The notes under the pieces are model-generated. The model saw nothing but the letters and a program-made list of their open reading frames with translations. It had not been told where the DNA came from and searched no databases. A DNA stretch of 64,000 nt from SAR202 cluster bacterium AC-647-N09_OGT_505m (GTDB lineage: Bacteria; Chloroflexota; Dehalococcoidia; UBA2985): positions 1 to 64,000 of the forward strand of contig VEXC01000002.1 in NCBI GenBank assembly GCA_009391225.1, read 5' to 3'. Positions 46,241 to 55,707 of the stretch are shown piece by piece; position 1 is the first letter of the stretch; every line of letters begins with the position of its first letter. The position numbers were made by a program, and so were the translations under genes.

Positions 46241-46282
46241 GGAATACCTACTCACGAGAGGGTTTCTGCATCCCTGTGTCTC

Positions 46283-46311
46283 ATCTTACCTTAAAGAGTG
46301 TGTGAAAGCAA
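46283..46311 (-). promoter_or_regulatory. Promoter for ftsH
   Basis: Minus strand TTGCTT (46311-46306), 17 bases, TAAGAT (46288-46283), about 30-45 bases before the start. The rest of 46312-46562 holds nothing recognisable. Confidence 0.5.
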
Positions 46312-46562
46312 AGTCTGAGTGTGCCCCGTATGTGGGCAATTGGTCCTTTTGATACCTCGGAACCGGGGGGCACGTCTTTGGTAGTGATGAACTTTCTCAC
46401 CATAAACCCACCGAACCCGTCCAGCTTCAGGGTATAAGAGATAGATGGTGCATAGAAGTCTTGGCATGGACGGGTGGCCCGCTGTAGTCCGCGGGTAATT
46501 CTTCCATAACGACGCAATCAGAATGAATGGCTAATACTTCTGTGGCGACCCATGAGAGCGCT

Positions 46563-47043
46563 CTATGTGCCGTCCAAAAACTCGGTGATAGCGTCGGCCA
46601 ACGCATTTGGCTTCTCGTAGCCGATGTCGTGGCCGGTCTCTGGTATCCACACCACCTTGGAGTTAGCGATAGTGGCTTTGGCAGCCTCCACGTTGGCTAT
46701 TCTATGCTTCATGAACTCTGACCTATCGATGGTCTGGCGACCGCTGCCTTCTGGATAACAAGCTGGTCCAGCGCTCCTACCACGTCCCAGGCCAGTGTGT
46801 GCCAATCATAGCCTGTGCAAGGCTGGTCCGTCTTGCCGTGGGCACGCTGATTGAGGGTGATGACCGGAGGCTGTCGCTGAAGTGTGGGATGGACGGGTTA
46901 TACCAGTGGCAGGACGAAGTCGCCCAGTGGATGATCACCACCGGCTCTCCGGACCCACCCCCACCCAAGTAGTGCATGTTCAGGTCGCCTGACTTTATCC
47001 ACTCACGTGGCGGTGCGGTTGTACCACGCTCTATCTGTTCCAA
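46563..47043 (-). pseudogene. Internally deleted alpha/beta hydrolase
   Basis: The N-terminal part (REWIKSGDLNMHYL, GEPVVIIHWATSSCHWY, HFSDSLR) is followed by a one-base frameshift near 46865. The shifted frame continues as the expected VITLNQRAHGKTDQP and YDWHTLAWDVVGALDQL. The nucleophile elbow and about a hundred residues are then missing, and the C-terminus resumes with KVVWIPETGHDIGYEKP, including the catalytic-histidine region, to the stop at 46563. In working relatives GHSWG would follow the DQL segment. The oxyanion HG has also become HW. Clearly non-functional. Confidence 0.75.
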
Positions 47044-47101
47044 GGTGTTCTTAATAATAACGCATGTTCAGGAAGCACTGGAATTCTCAGTGACACGATG
47101 C

Positions 47102-48202
47102 TCACACTTTCACCCATTTGCCTGTATCGGAGGCCAGATTCAGAGCATCCAGGGTATGATGTCTCCGGGCCGCCTCCACGAAGTCTGGATGTGCCTCGCC
47201 ACCCTCTCGAATGACTGTAGCGAAGCGTCGGAACATCTGGGCCATGTTTACGGCCACTCCATCTGGAACTTCAGGGGGTATCCACCGAAGCGAGTTCGGT
47301 GGGCTCAGGAGATGTAAGGCATCGTCGCTTTCCTTTGCTCCTCGCAGAACTGGGTCCACCATCTCCACCATCTGGTCGGATGTCGCAACCAGTGTTCCCT
47401 CGGTTCCATAGGCCTCCATGCGGAATGCGGTGCCGTGCCAGGGTACGCTGGCCACGTGTACCGAAGCTACTGCGCCGTTGACCAGGTGGCCGACCAATAG
47501 CACGTTGTCCGGCGAAGTGACATTCACGGTCCGATCGGTGTTGGCTATGGCCCATTCTGGCACCTGGGTTGTGACCACCGCTGCCACGTTCTCCATCTCG
47601 CCCAGGCACCACAGGAAAATGTCCAGAGCGTGGCCAGTGGCGATGTTCAGAGCATGGGCGCCGGCATTCTTGTCAGCACCCCAGATAGAGCGCTCAGGAC
47701 GGGGTCGCATAATGCCCGGAAGGAACATGGTCATATTTGCCGATAGCATTCGTCCCAGGTACCCCTGGTCAACTAGCATGCGCAGGTGTTGGAAGCTGGG
47801 AGCGTAGCGTGATTGAAGGCCTACCATGGTGCGTACACCTTTCGCGTTGGCTAAAGCGGCCATCTCATCTGCCTGGGTGGAGTTAGCACCCAAGGGCCAC
47901 TCGCAGAAGACGTGTTTGCCGGCTTCCAGGGCAGCCATTGCGACCTCGTAGTGCGATGGTGCCCGAATGCAGACGTCCACCACCTCTATTTCGGGGTCCG
48001 AGACCAGATCGCGGTAGTCCGAGTAGGCTTTAGGGGCCTCGTAGTGCCGCGCCGACTCTTCCGCGGTCTCCTGATGGGCTGTGCATACTGCTACCAACTC
48101 ATACTCGGGCAAGGCCAGGAAAGCGGGAAGGTGCGCGCGCATTCCCCATCCGTACCTGGTGCTGGCTCCTACAATGCCAAGGGCTATTCGCTTTTCCGCC
48201 AT
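47102..48202 (-). CDS. Gfo/Idh/MocA family oxidoreductase
   Basis: An NAD(P)-dependent oxidoreductase of about 366 residues. The N-terminal Rossmann fold begins ALGIVGASTRYGWG, followed by DVCIRAPSHYEVAMAALEAGKHVFCEWPLG, where the usual EKP motif is EWP, so the lysine that often assists catalysis is tryptophan. The C-terminal sheet domain contains GHALDIFLWCLGEM with the conserved GxxxD/H region. Substrates in the family are sugars, inositols and similar polyols. The ATG at 48202 has GAGGAGG about 9 bases upstream; the open frame further upstream is only the reading of the neighbouring tRNA gene. Confidence 0.9.
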   Translation of the reverse strand: MAEKRIALGIVGASTRYGWGMRAHLPAFLALPEYELVAVCTAHQETAEESARHYEAPKAYSDYRDLVSDPEIEVVDVCIRAPSHYEVAMAALEAGKHVFCEWPLGANSTQADEMAALANAKGVRTMVGLQSRYAPSFQHLRMLVDQGYLGRMLSANMTMFLPGIMRPRPERSIWGADKNAGAHALNIATGHALDIFLWCLGEMENVAAVVTTQVPEWAIANTDRTVNVTSPDNVLLVGHLVNGAVASVHVASVPWHGTAFRMEAYGTEGTLVATSDQMVEMVDPVLRGAKESDDALHLLSPPNSLRWIPPEVPDGVAVNMAQMFRRFATVIREGGEAHPDFVEAARRHHTLDALNLASDTGKWVKV

Positions 48203-48317
48203 GAGGGGTTTCCTCCTCTGGTCGTCTTTACTGCGCCGACCGCTTTGGCTAACGGCAATCGGAGAGTAAGTACATCTGTGGTTATCCAGTACTTCAAAAC
48301 TGGCGTATGGTGTTAAG

Positions 48318-48403
48318 TGGTGCCGAAGGGGAGATTTGAACTCCCACGCCCGTGAGGACACTGCGCCCTGAACGCAGCGCGTCTGCCATTCCGCCACTTC
48401 GGC
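48318..48403 (-). tRNA. tRNA-Leu (anticodon CAG)
   Basis: Minus-strand gene with acceptor stem GCCGAAG/CTTCGGC, D-arm GGCGGAATGGCAGACGC, anticodon stem CTGCG/CGCAG with loop TTCAGGG (anticodon CAG), a long variable arm as in leucine tRNAs, the T-arm GGAGTTCAAATCTCC, and an encoded CCA end (48320-48318). It lies just upstream of, and in the same direction as, the oxidoreductase gene. Confidence 0.95.
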
Positions 48404-48704
48404 ATATCCTGGTTTCGAAGCTCTGTCCGTTACTTTTTAAGTGGCTAACGATAGTGAGCTTGAACTTCTGGTCTCTTGTGTGTGAGTCCTACGCTAGTCA
48501 GTACCAACGAATCTCATTATATCTCATGCAATGTCTGTAAGGCACATTCTAGATCCTATTATATCCCATAGCTACTCAAGAGAATGGCACACGAACTGAT
48601 ATACAGTTCTCAGTCATTCTATCTCAACAGTTTTCCACATGTGAGATAGAGTCTAGTATCCTTATCGACCTCAGTGGACAAAACTCGGCCTCTTGTGGTT
48701 GGCC
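48404..48704. other. Intergenic region between tRNA-Leu and aquaporin
   Basis: About 300 AT-rich bases containing no gene or clear promoter that I can defend. Confidence 0.4.
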
Positions 48705-49424
48705 TCACTCCCTTCGGAAAATGTTCTCATATACCAGGGCTGCAATAGCCCCGCCAGCCAGTGGCCCAACCCAGAAAACCCAGTTGTTCGCCCAGGCACC
48801 CGCGGCTAAGGCTGGCCCTAGGGTCCGAGCTGGATTCATGGAAGCCCCGGTCAATGGCAACCCGACAAAGATGTCTACTATTACTGTTATCCCTATGACA
48901 AATGGAGCCAGATGTCCTGGCCCTCGAGGGTCCATTGCCGTGGCGAATATTACAAAAACGAGGATGAAGGTGAGAACCATCTCCGTGGCCAGCCCAGCCC
49001 CTACGCTGATATCTGCCCCTAGGGCATGAGAGCCCAAACCTCCTTCTAGGGCATCGGGAATGATGGCCTTGATGAGAAAGGTTGCCAGGATAGCCCCAGC
49101 ACATTGGGCGATTATGTACAATCCACCCTTGGCTGCTCCAATCTTACGGGTCAGCACAGCTGAGAATGTGACTGCTGGATTGAGGTGTGCTCCGGATATC
49201 CTTGCCGTAGCCGCTACCATAATGGCAATGGCGAAGCCGTGTCCCAATGCAATGACCACCATCCTACTAGCAGTAACCGTCTCCTCATCCCCTAGAAATA
49301 TGCCAGAACTAACAACGGCACCAATACCGAGAAAGACAAAACAAAATGTAGCGATAAACTCTGCAATGGATGCCCGCCAAGCATCCCAGCTGGTCAGGTC
49401 CTTTGTTGACAAGACCTCGCTCAA
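48705..49424 (-). CDS. MIP family aquaporin
   Basis: A six-helix channel of 239 residues for water or small neutral solutes. Both half-helix motifs are intact: GAHLNPAVTF and ASMNPARTLGPA, the latter with the selectivity-filter arginine. At the helix-5 filter position, where water-specific AqpZ has histidine, the sequence is isoleucine (VDIFVG), a pattern known from plant TIP-type channels that also pass ammonia or urea; this is an inference from alignment by eye. The start is TTG at 49424 with AGGAGGTG about 5 bases upstream. Single gene. Confidence 0.93.
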   Translation of the reverse strand: MSEVLSTKDLTSWDAWRASIAEFIATFCFVFLGIGAVVSSGIFLGDEETVTASRMVVIALGHGFAIAIMVAATARISGAHLNPAVTFSAVLTRKIGAAKGGLYIIAQCAGAILATFLIKAIIPDALEGGLGSHALGADISVGAGLATEMVLTFILVFVIFATAMDPRGPGHLAPFVIGITVIVDIFVGLPLTGASMNPARTLGPALAAGAWANNWVFWVGPLAGGAIAALVYENIFRRE

Positions 49425-49865
49425 GTTGCACCTCCTAGATCGATTCGAATTATTGCACCACTTTATGACAACTCACACGTTGGGCTGTGCCTATAGCTTA
49501 CCAGCGTAAGACTCCGCTATCGTACATATAGGTTTGTTGTTGTAGTGAATATGTGGGGGGTCTAACCATTTACAAATCCCCCGCAGTGTTCCCCTTGCCC
49601 CCTCTATTATTATAACCCCTCAGGGGTATGGCACAGACCAGGTGTGTTGTGTAAGGTGCGGGTGTTCAGCTACACGGATGCTAGGTAGACGATAAAGGGT
49701 TCTTGTCTTGGATAAATCAGGGCCCAAAAGCGTCCAATTGTTGCTGGTTGTCTATGCTACTAGCCATCAGGTTGCATGTGATCTACAGTCAACACATGTT
49801 CATACAGGTACCATTTGTTCTGAGCCGGCACATACGGGTAGAGTGTCTCTTCGTGGGAACCTTAG
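49425..49865. other. Intergenic region, nothing recognised
   Basis: About 440 bases between the aquaporin and DUF2680-like genes, both on the minus strand. No gene, hairpin or convincing promoter seen. Confidence 0.4.
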
Positions 49866-50252
49866 CTAATCACGATTGTGCATATGGCTTTTCCAGCTTC
49901 CATGGTGCCCCAGTTTCCCGAAGAAGTTTTTCCCAATCGCTCTCTTGCCATCAGGTTTCGACTGAGTCAAGTTAAGGTACTCGTCCGCCTGTTCCTGGGT
50001 TAACCGACCATTTTCAACCAGGGCATTGAGCTTCTTCTCAATAGATTCATTCATGAATTCTTTCCGGGCCTGCTTGATTGCATCATCGACTTCTGTCACA
50101 TCCAACCCTAGTATCTCCGCTACTCTGACGGCTAGCTTGTTAGTAGTAGTGTCGACCTTATCACTCTCTTGCGCAAAGACAATGCTAACTGAGGCAATTG
50201 TTATGGCAAGTGTTGCCAACGCTATGGGTATGACAACCCGCAGTCTCTTCAT
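49866..50252 (-). CDS. Exported DUF2680-like protein
   Basis: 128 residues with a clear signal peptide (basic KRLR, hydrophobic VVIPIALATLAITIASVSIV, cleavage after FAQ). The mature part has a helical DUF2680-like repeat: LAVRVAEILGLDVTEVDDAIKQARKE and an ENGRLTQEQADEYL turn. The tail is rich in histidine and glycine (GKLGHHGSWKSHMHNRD) and could bind metal. Function unknown. GAGGAG precedes the ATG. It is not in an operon. Confidence 0.75.
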   Translation of the reverse strand: MKRLRVVIPIALATLAITIASVSIVFAQESDKVDTTTNKLAVRVAEILGLDVTEVDDAIKQARKEFMNESIEKKLNALVENGRLTQEQADEYLNLTQSKPDGKRAIGKNFFGKLGHHGSWKSHMHNRD

Positions 50253-50781
50253 TCCCTATATCTCCTCTCTAACAGGATGATTCTGGATTTACTCGTCTAG
50301 TTTAAGTCACTTTCGCTATATCAAACGAATCATGGGATGATAGGTTCCTGCACTCTTGGCAGCTCTACGTTGTCATTTCCTACGATAGGCTGGAGAGTTG
50401 GCCTCAAACACAAACCCACACACCACATGAGCTTGCAACTGGGGCCAGTATAGCTGAAAGAGGGGAAGGATAGCTACTGGGTACTACACACACACAATTT
50501 TGTGAACAGGCTCAGAACTGACGATCAGGTATTGAGCCCAATTGTCTTTCTGATGCCGGGGCCCTCTCCCTTGCTCTAGAGACATGCGACATGTTGTACC
50601 TAATCCCCTCATCGGATTCCTAGCCGTTGGTAACCCTCACCATGTTATAAGCTTGTCATGGGTGTGTCAGATTGGGCTATGTTGATAGTAGACTGGGTTT
50701 GCCCAGAGGTTTGCGAGAGGGTGCACTTGTCAGTAAGGTATCGTCGCCGGTTAGTTGCCGATGCACAAGAGACTGGTGGCA
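50253..50781. other. Intergenic region, nothing recognised
   Basis: About 530 bases between minus-strand genes with no supported feature; it includes a short CA repeat (ACACACACA near 50490). Confidence 0.4.
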
Positions 50782-52074
50782 TTAGCTGTACCTGGGGCGC
50801 TTCAGGGACCAGAAAAGCATCGCGGAGATCATGAGGAGTGCCGCAAATGATAGAAAGGCAAAGCGATAGCTGCCCGTGACGTCATATACATAGGCGGCGT
50901 ATACTGGGCCCAGCATCGAGCCGCCCATCTGAACCATCCCAGATAGGCCCAGAATGCTGCCATAGGATCTTCTTCCAAAGTAATCGCCTTTGATGGCAGG
51001 CATTGTGGCCGCAGAGCAACCATAGGACGGGGCATAAATGGCAACGAAAAGCACAACATGCCACAGGTTCTGGGCGTAGGCGATAATGAGGCAGGAGATA
51101 GCCAAAGAGCACACGCTGCCCACAGCTACAGGCTTCGTTCCCAAGATATCATTTAGCAAACCTCCTCCCAGTCTTCCTATAATGCTGACCATTCCCATGG
51201 AGCCCAGCACAGCAGCAGCAGTGGCCTTGGAGTAACCTAGGTCTTCTACCAGAGGTATTGCGTGCAATGTGGCAGCACCAGTCACCATAAGGCGGATGGC
51301 AAATCCAAAGGATAGAGTCCAGAAAGGTTGGGATTGTAAGGCTTCCATTACCGTCATCCCTATGTCTGCTTCGTCCTGCGCTTTGGGGTCAGCGGCATCT
51401 GGTTCCACCAGGTTCTCGTACCCTCCGGCTATCTCTGTCTCTGATTCTCGTTTTGTCACTGGAGTATCACCGTCCGGCAGCATTCCGTAGTGCTCCGGAC
51501 GGTGCCTCATAACAAGAGCTGTTGGTATTCCGATAACCAAGGTGCCAATGCCGCCAGCCACGAAGCCCGCCCGCCAGCCGAACTCGCCAATAAACCAGGA
51601 AATAAGAATGACCCCTGCCGCTCCAACGGCCACCGCCGCCCTCAGCAAGCCAAAGGCGGTACCCCTTCTTCTGATGAACCAGTTGGCTACGGTGGTATCT
51701 ATTGGAATCATTGAACTCAGACTGCGGCCCACTGTCACCATCAGTATGAATACCACATAGAATTCGATCAGGGAGTTGATCGTGGATAACAATATTAGGC
51801 CCAGGGATGTAAGCACGACACCCAGCAGTATTATGGTCCTAGGTCCAAACCTGTCTACTAGGAATCCCTCGATGCCACCCAGGAAACCTGCTTCGAGTCG
51901 CGACAGAGAGATGGCGCCAGCTAGGGCTGTTCTGGTCCAGCCGAAGTAGTCTATAAGACGTTTGTAGAATACGCTGAAGCCGTAGCCAACCACCATGCTA
52001 GTGAAGGTCAGCGCAACAAAGGACGCAAGAACAATCCACCATCCGTAGAAGATCTTGGACTCTTGCTTCTGCAA
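50782..52074 (-). CDS. MFS transporter, OFA/monocarboxylate-like
   Basis: Third member of the related carriers in the window: KIFYGWWIVLASF opening helix, DRFGPRT loop, RRRGTAFGLLRA, and a central loop with RPEHYGMLPDG. Twelve helices are predicted; the second half has GRLGGGLLND. The start is probably the TTG at 52074 (GGAG 7 bases upstream), which puts the N-terminus eight residues before FYGW as in its relatives. The frame continues to a GTG at 52101. Substrate unknown. Confidence 0.88.
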   Translation of the reverse strand: MQKQESKIFYGWWIVLASFVALTFTSMVVGYGFSVFYKRLIDYFGWTRTALAGAISLSRLEAGFLGGIEGFLVDRFGPRTIILLGVVLTSLGLILLSTINSLIEFYVVFILMVTVGRSLSSMIPIDTTVANWFIRRRGTAFGLLRAAVAVGAAGVILISWFIGEFGWRAGFVAGGIGTLVIGIPTALVMRHRPEHYGMLPDGDTPVTKRESETEIAGGYENLVEPDAADPKAQDEADIGMTVMEALQSQPFWTLSFGFAIRLMVTGAATLHAIPLVEDLGYSKATAAAVLGSMGMVSIIGRLGGGLLNDILGTKPVAVGSVCSLAISCLIIAYAQNLWHVVLFVAIYAPSYGCSAATMPAIKGDYFGRRSYGSILGLSGMVQMGGSMLGPVYAAYVYDVTGSYRFAFLSFAALLMISAMLFWSLKRPRYS

Positions 52075-52101
52075 ATCGTTTCTCCAGTTCCCGGCCACCA
52101 C

Positions 52102-52561
52102 AGGTGGCGAGATTCAGCCAGTAAGGCTGTCTAGACCTGTTTGGTTCTTGCTCTATAGGACTCTTGGTAAGTTAGTCAAACCCACGTGGCATGTTCTTGA
52201 ACTGAAACAAGAACCATAGGACGCAACGATCGCCATTGTACCAAATCCCCTATGAAACTCATAGTTCCCGTGGGATCCTACCACCATTATAATCATAATC
52301 CGTCAGTGAGATATTGCAAATCAGGGGGCAGTTGTAGAAGGCACGGGCGAGGCGGATATGAGGGTGCTATTGTAGGATAATTAGAATGGTTCATGGGAGT
52401 TTTTTGGGGGTTCACTCCAAGTGGCATTCTCGGATTCACTGGTGCGATGATTGTGTTGTGGTTTACGGGTCGGTGTTCAGGCGCGGGAAACACAATTGGG
52501 GTAGTATTGGCTCTCTCAGTCCTTGTCGAAGAAGATCTTATTCCCCTGCTACCTAAATCGT
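52102..52561. other. Intergenic region, nothing recognised
   Basis: About 460 bases between the MFS start and the end of the MMPL gene. No supported gene or hairpin. Confidence 0.4.
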
Positions 52562-54961
52562 TTACGGTGGTGAAGTTGGCGGTAGACTGTCCGGCGATTT
52601 TCCTTCGATACTGACGTTGGGAATCCAATTCAACGCTGCAGGAAAGTACCAGCTACTCTTGCCCAGAATGCGTAGCACGGATGGAACCAACAGAGACCGT
52701 ACTATGGTTGCATCCAGCAGTATTGCAGCACCTAGTCCGAAGCCCATGGACTGGAAGAAAGCGATATCTCCCAGAGCGAAGCCACCGAACACCGCGACCA
52801 TGATGAGGGCCGCTCCGGTGATAATTCGGGCCGTTGTCCGCAGTCCGAACGCCACTGAGTCGGCGTGGTTTCCAGTCTCGTCGTAGTGCTCCTTGATTCT
52901 GCTGAGCATGAACACGTGATAGTCCATGGATAGTCCAAAGAGGATGGAGAACATGAATAGCGGTAGCCAGAATTCCAACTGGTCGACCTTCTGGAACCCG
53001 AACGCATCTATCAGGAATCCCTTTTGGAAGACCAAGACTACTAGCCCGTAGGCAGCCCCCACGGAAAGCAGGTTCATGAAGATCGAGGCGATTGGGATCA
53101 CGATGGAGCGGAATGCTAGTAACAGAAGAAAGAAGCTCAAGCCTAGAACGGCGCCGAACACCCTGGGTGTGTAGTCGTCTGTAATCTTGACTGAGTCCAC
53201 AATCTCAGCTGAGGCTCCACCAACCAGTGCAATATAATCAGAGGAGGGCACGCCTGCGAAGGCTTCTGGTATGATCTCTTCTCGGATGCGCCTTATCGTG
53301 TTGAGAGCAGCCTGAGCAAAGGGGTCGCCCGGGACCGCCGCGTCCAAGACGGCTAGGTTCATACCGGGCTCTACTCTCACATGCGGTGGCTGGAGTCCTG
53401 GATCCGCCGCCATCAGGGATTCGAGCTTGTCCACAGCTTCCTGGATGTGTGGAGAGTCCACGTTGCCATCGATGACCACACGGGCAGGGGAGTCGCTACC
53501 GAACCCATATTTTTCATTCAGCACCTCGAACGCCTGCTTAGTCGGTTCCTCATCGGGCAATACAGAAATCCCGCTCGTGCCCTTTAAGAGGTCGAAGAAT
53601 GGAACAATTAGCGTTCCAAGTATAATGACGGCGATGAGCAGGCTGATGATGGGCTTACGCATAACGGCCCAGGTGATTGTATCCCAAAATCCTCGTCGTT
53701 GGAGATTTCGAGATGGCAGCTTAGGAGACAGCAGTGGTATGGATATCCCGAAGAAGCGCCGGAGAAGCGCCGCCACAATGAGCAAACCAATGACGATGGC
53801 CGCCACAATCATTATTCTTCCAGCCTCAGTTCTGTTTGGAATAATAGCGATTCCGACTATGAACAGGATTGTGAGTGGGATTGCCGGCACACGCACGCCG
53901 TTCACCCGATCGCCTAGAATGCCGATGAGAGCCGGCAAAAGTGTGAGGCACGTGAGCACCGCAACGAACACAACCAAGATGGAACCGACGCCAAAAGCTA
54001 TGAACGTACGTTCCGGTATTAGCAACATGCCGGTTAGTGCTAGGACCACGGTACCGCCGCTGAAGAAAACGGCGCGGCTAGCCGTGCCTCCGGCCTTTGC
54101 GATAGCATCGCTCTTGTTCAGCCCGTTGTCTCGTTCTTCCCTGTACCGCGACAGCACAAAGAGGGAATAGTCTATTCCGACTGCTAGTCCCATCATCGTA
54201 ATAATGTTTGGCACGAACTCGTTCAACTCTATGAACTGGCCTATGATGCCCGTAAGACCAATAGCGGTGAATACCGACACGATAGCCAGGACAATGGGGA
54301 CAAGTCCCGCAATCACGGCGCCAAATACCAGTGCTAGGATAACCAGGGCGACTCCAATGCCGATGGATTCGCCGACGAGCAGGTCCTCTTCCGCCAGCTC
54401 GGAGAAAGCTGCATTGATACTTGAGTCTCCAAACACCAGCACACGGAATCCGTCGCGGCTGAACTCCGCCGCGGTGTCGGTCAAGAGGGCTATATGGGCA
54501 TCCTGGTCCTCGAATATCTGAAGGCGGAACAGGTTAGTGGTTTCGTCCAGAGAGGTTGTTGGTTCGTAGTCATTGAAACTGCCGACTATGAGAGAATCAG
54601 CGTCATCATATAGCCTCTTGCTAAATTGCTGAGAATGTTCTACGAAAGCTGGATCATTGGCCGGAATCGATTCGGAAGTTATGAGGATGAACTCTGTTAG
54701 TGTGAGTCGGCCTCCATCTGCATCCTCTTGGCCGCCTGGTTGTGATCTATTCGAATCCAGGGGCTCAAAACGCTCGTCGATTAGGTTTTGCGCCCTCTCA
54801 AATTCAAGGGTCTGCGTTGGGCCGCCCGTGCCATCTAGGGCGCTTTCTACAAGGGTGGAGGATAAGGCGTATGCTCCTACCAGGACTAAAAGCCATGCTA
54901 GGACTGTCCACCAGGGGTGCTTGCTGCTGGACCTAGCCAGAGATTCGGTGGAAAGGTTCAC
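52562..54961 (-). CDS. MMPL/RND-type transporter
   Basis: A 799-residue proton-driven exporter of the MMPL/HAE2-like type, which in mycobacteria moves lipids and elsewhere hopanoids or drugs. Layout: one N-terminal helix (about 16-36), a large extracytoplasmic loop, five to six helices (about 210-370) with GIDYSLFVLSRYREE, a helix pair near 375-410, one more helix and a second loop. The last block has GLSMDYHVFMLSRIKEHY. The two GxxxDY motifs include the aspartates expected to carry protons. The start is GTG at 54961 with GGAGGT about 9 bases upstream. No lipid-synthesis genes are adjacent. Confidence 0.93.
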   Translation of the reverse strand: MNLSTESLARSSSKHPWWTVLAWLLVLVGAYALSSTLVESALDGTGGPTQTLEFERAQNLIDERFEPLDSNRSQPGGQEDADGGRLTLTEFILITSESIPANDPAFVEHSQQFSKRLYDDADSLIVGSFNDYEPTTSLDETTNLFRLQIFEDQDAHIALLTDTAAEFSRDGFRVLVFGDSSINAAFSELAEEDLLVGESIGIGVALVILALVFGAVIAGLVPIVLAIVSVFTAIGLTGIIGQFIELNEFVPNIITMMGLAVGIDYSLFVLSRYREERDNGLNKSDAIAKAGGTASRAVFFSGGTVVLALTGMLLIPERTFIAFGVGSILVVFVAVLTCLTLLPALIGILGDRVNGVRVPAIPLTILFIVGIAIIPNRTEAGRIMIVAAIVIGLLIVAALLRRFFGISIPLLSPKLPSRNLQRRGFWDTITWAVMRKPIISLLIAVIILGTLIVPFFDLLKGTSGISVLPDEEPTKQAFEVLNEKYGFGSDSPARVVIDGNVDSPHIQEAVDKLESLMAADPGLQPPHVRVEPGMNLAVLDAAVPGDPFAQAALNTIRRIREEIIPEAFAGVPSSDYIALVGGASAEIVDSVKITDDYTPRVFGAVLGLSFFLLLLAFRSIVIPIASIFMNLLSVGAAYGLVVLVFQKGFLIDAFGFQKVDQLEFWLPLFMFSILFGLSMDYHVFMLSRIKEHYDETGNHADSVAFGLRTTARIITGAALIMVAVFGGFALGDIAFFQSMGFGLGAAILLDATIVRSLLVPSVLRILGKSSWYFPAALNWIPNVSIEGKSPDSLPPTSPP

Positions 54962-55342
54962 GCTGCATTTACCTCCATGCCAAATCTGTTGACTCTGATG
55001 ACGGACAGTGTTGCACTATGCTTACTAGCTCGACCAAATAGTTGATTGGCACATCGGTCTGCGATAGCCAGTAGTGAAGCGTATAATCCTACATCTTCTA
55101 GGCATAGGCATATCTCATCCTGTATTTCACGGTGACATTTGCGGAGCCATGAGGTATGTGGACTAGAAGAGGTTTTCGATCTATTGAGGCCGATGGACAA
55201 AACACCTCGTAATTCGTGCGGTGGTCTTTCTAGGATACCAAACTTTCTCATGGATTTGGAATGAGGTGGTACTGCGTGGCCTCTACACGGGATCATCCTC
55301 CAGATTATACTCCTTCGTTGGTATCCTATATATGAGGGAGGA

Positions 55343-55462
55343 TTATGTAAGGCAAGGGCCATGCAACTGCGTGGTAGTGGGCGGGCCATAGGCCATCGGC
55401 ACGATAAGTGCTGCCAGTATAAGCAATAGTGGTATGGCCTTAAGCTTAATCTCAATGCCCAA
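55343..55462 (-). pseudogene. Signal-peptide-bearing fragment
   Basis: A minus-strand TTG at 55462 with AGGAG 6 bases upstream begins a 39-residue frame. It has a basic start, a strong hydrophobic core (KAIPLLLILAALIVPMAYG) and then only about a dozen residues before TAA. It looks like the start of an exported protein whose body has been lost; a short secreted peptide is the alternative. The rest of 54962-55560 shows no gene. Confidence 0.3.
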
Positions 55463-55560
55463 TTAGTGCTCCTAGTCTCACGGAGACCACCACATTATAA
55501 CCTGTCAGTGGTTTGGCACAAACTGGTGGACGTAACCTAAAATGAAGGACAATATTTGAG

Positions 55561-55701
55561 CTACTGCCTCAGGTCGTACTCTTTGAACCACAGGAGAATT
55601 CCATCGTGTAGGCTAACCTGACACCGGACATAGCCATACTCTATGGCTCGGTCTACTGGCTCCTCGCGAATAGGTTGGCCAAGGATCACCAGTGAATCCA
55701 T
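55561..55701 (-). CDS. Possible small protein downstream of the hydrolase
   Basis: A 46-residue ATG-started frame 6 bases after the alpha/beta hydrolase stop, on the same strand. It reads SLVILGQPIREEPVDRAIE and ends in an aromatic, charged stretch (LLWFKEYDLRQ). Composition and position suggest translation in an operon, but no family is recognised and it could be a fragment. Confidence 0.35.
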   Translation of the reverse strand: MDSLVILGQPIREEPVDRAIEYGYVRCQVSLHDGILLWFKEYDLRQ

Positions 55702-55707
55702 ACTGGG

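Noticed and set aside
48203..48397. N-terminal extension of the Gfo/Idh/MocA gene starting AEWQTRCVQGA
   Set aside because: These codons are the translation of the tRNA-Leu gene; the ATG at 48202 with a GAGGAGG site is the real start.
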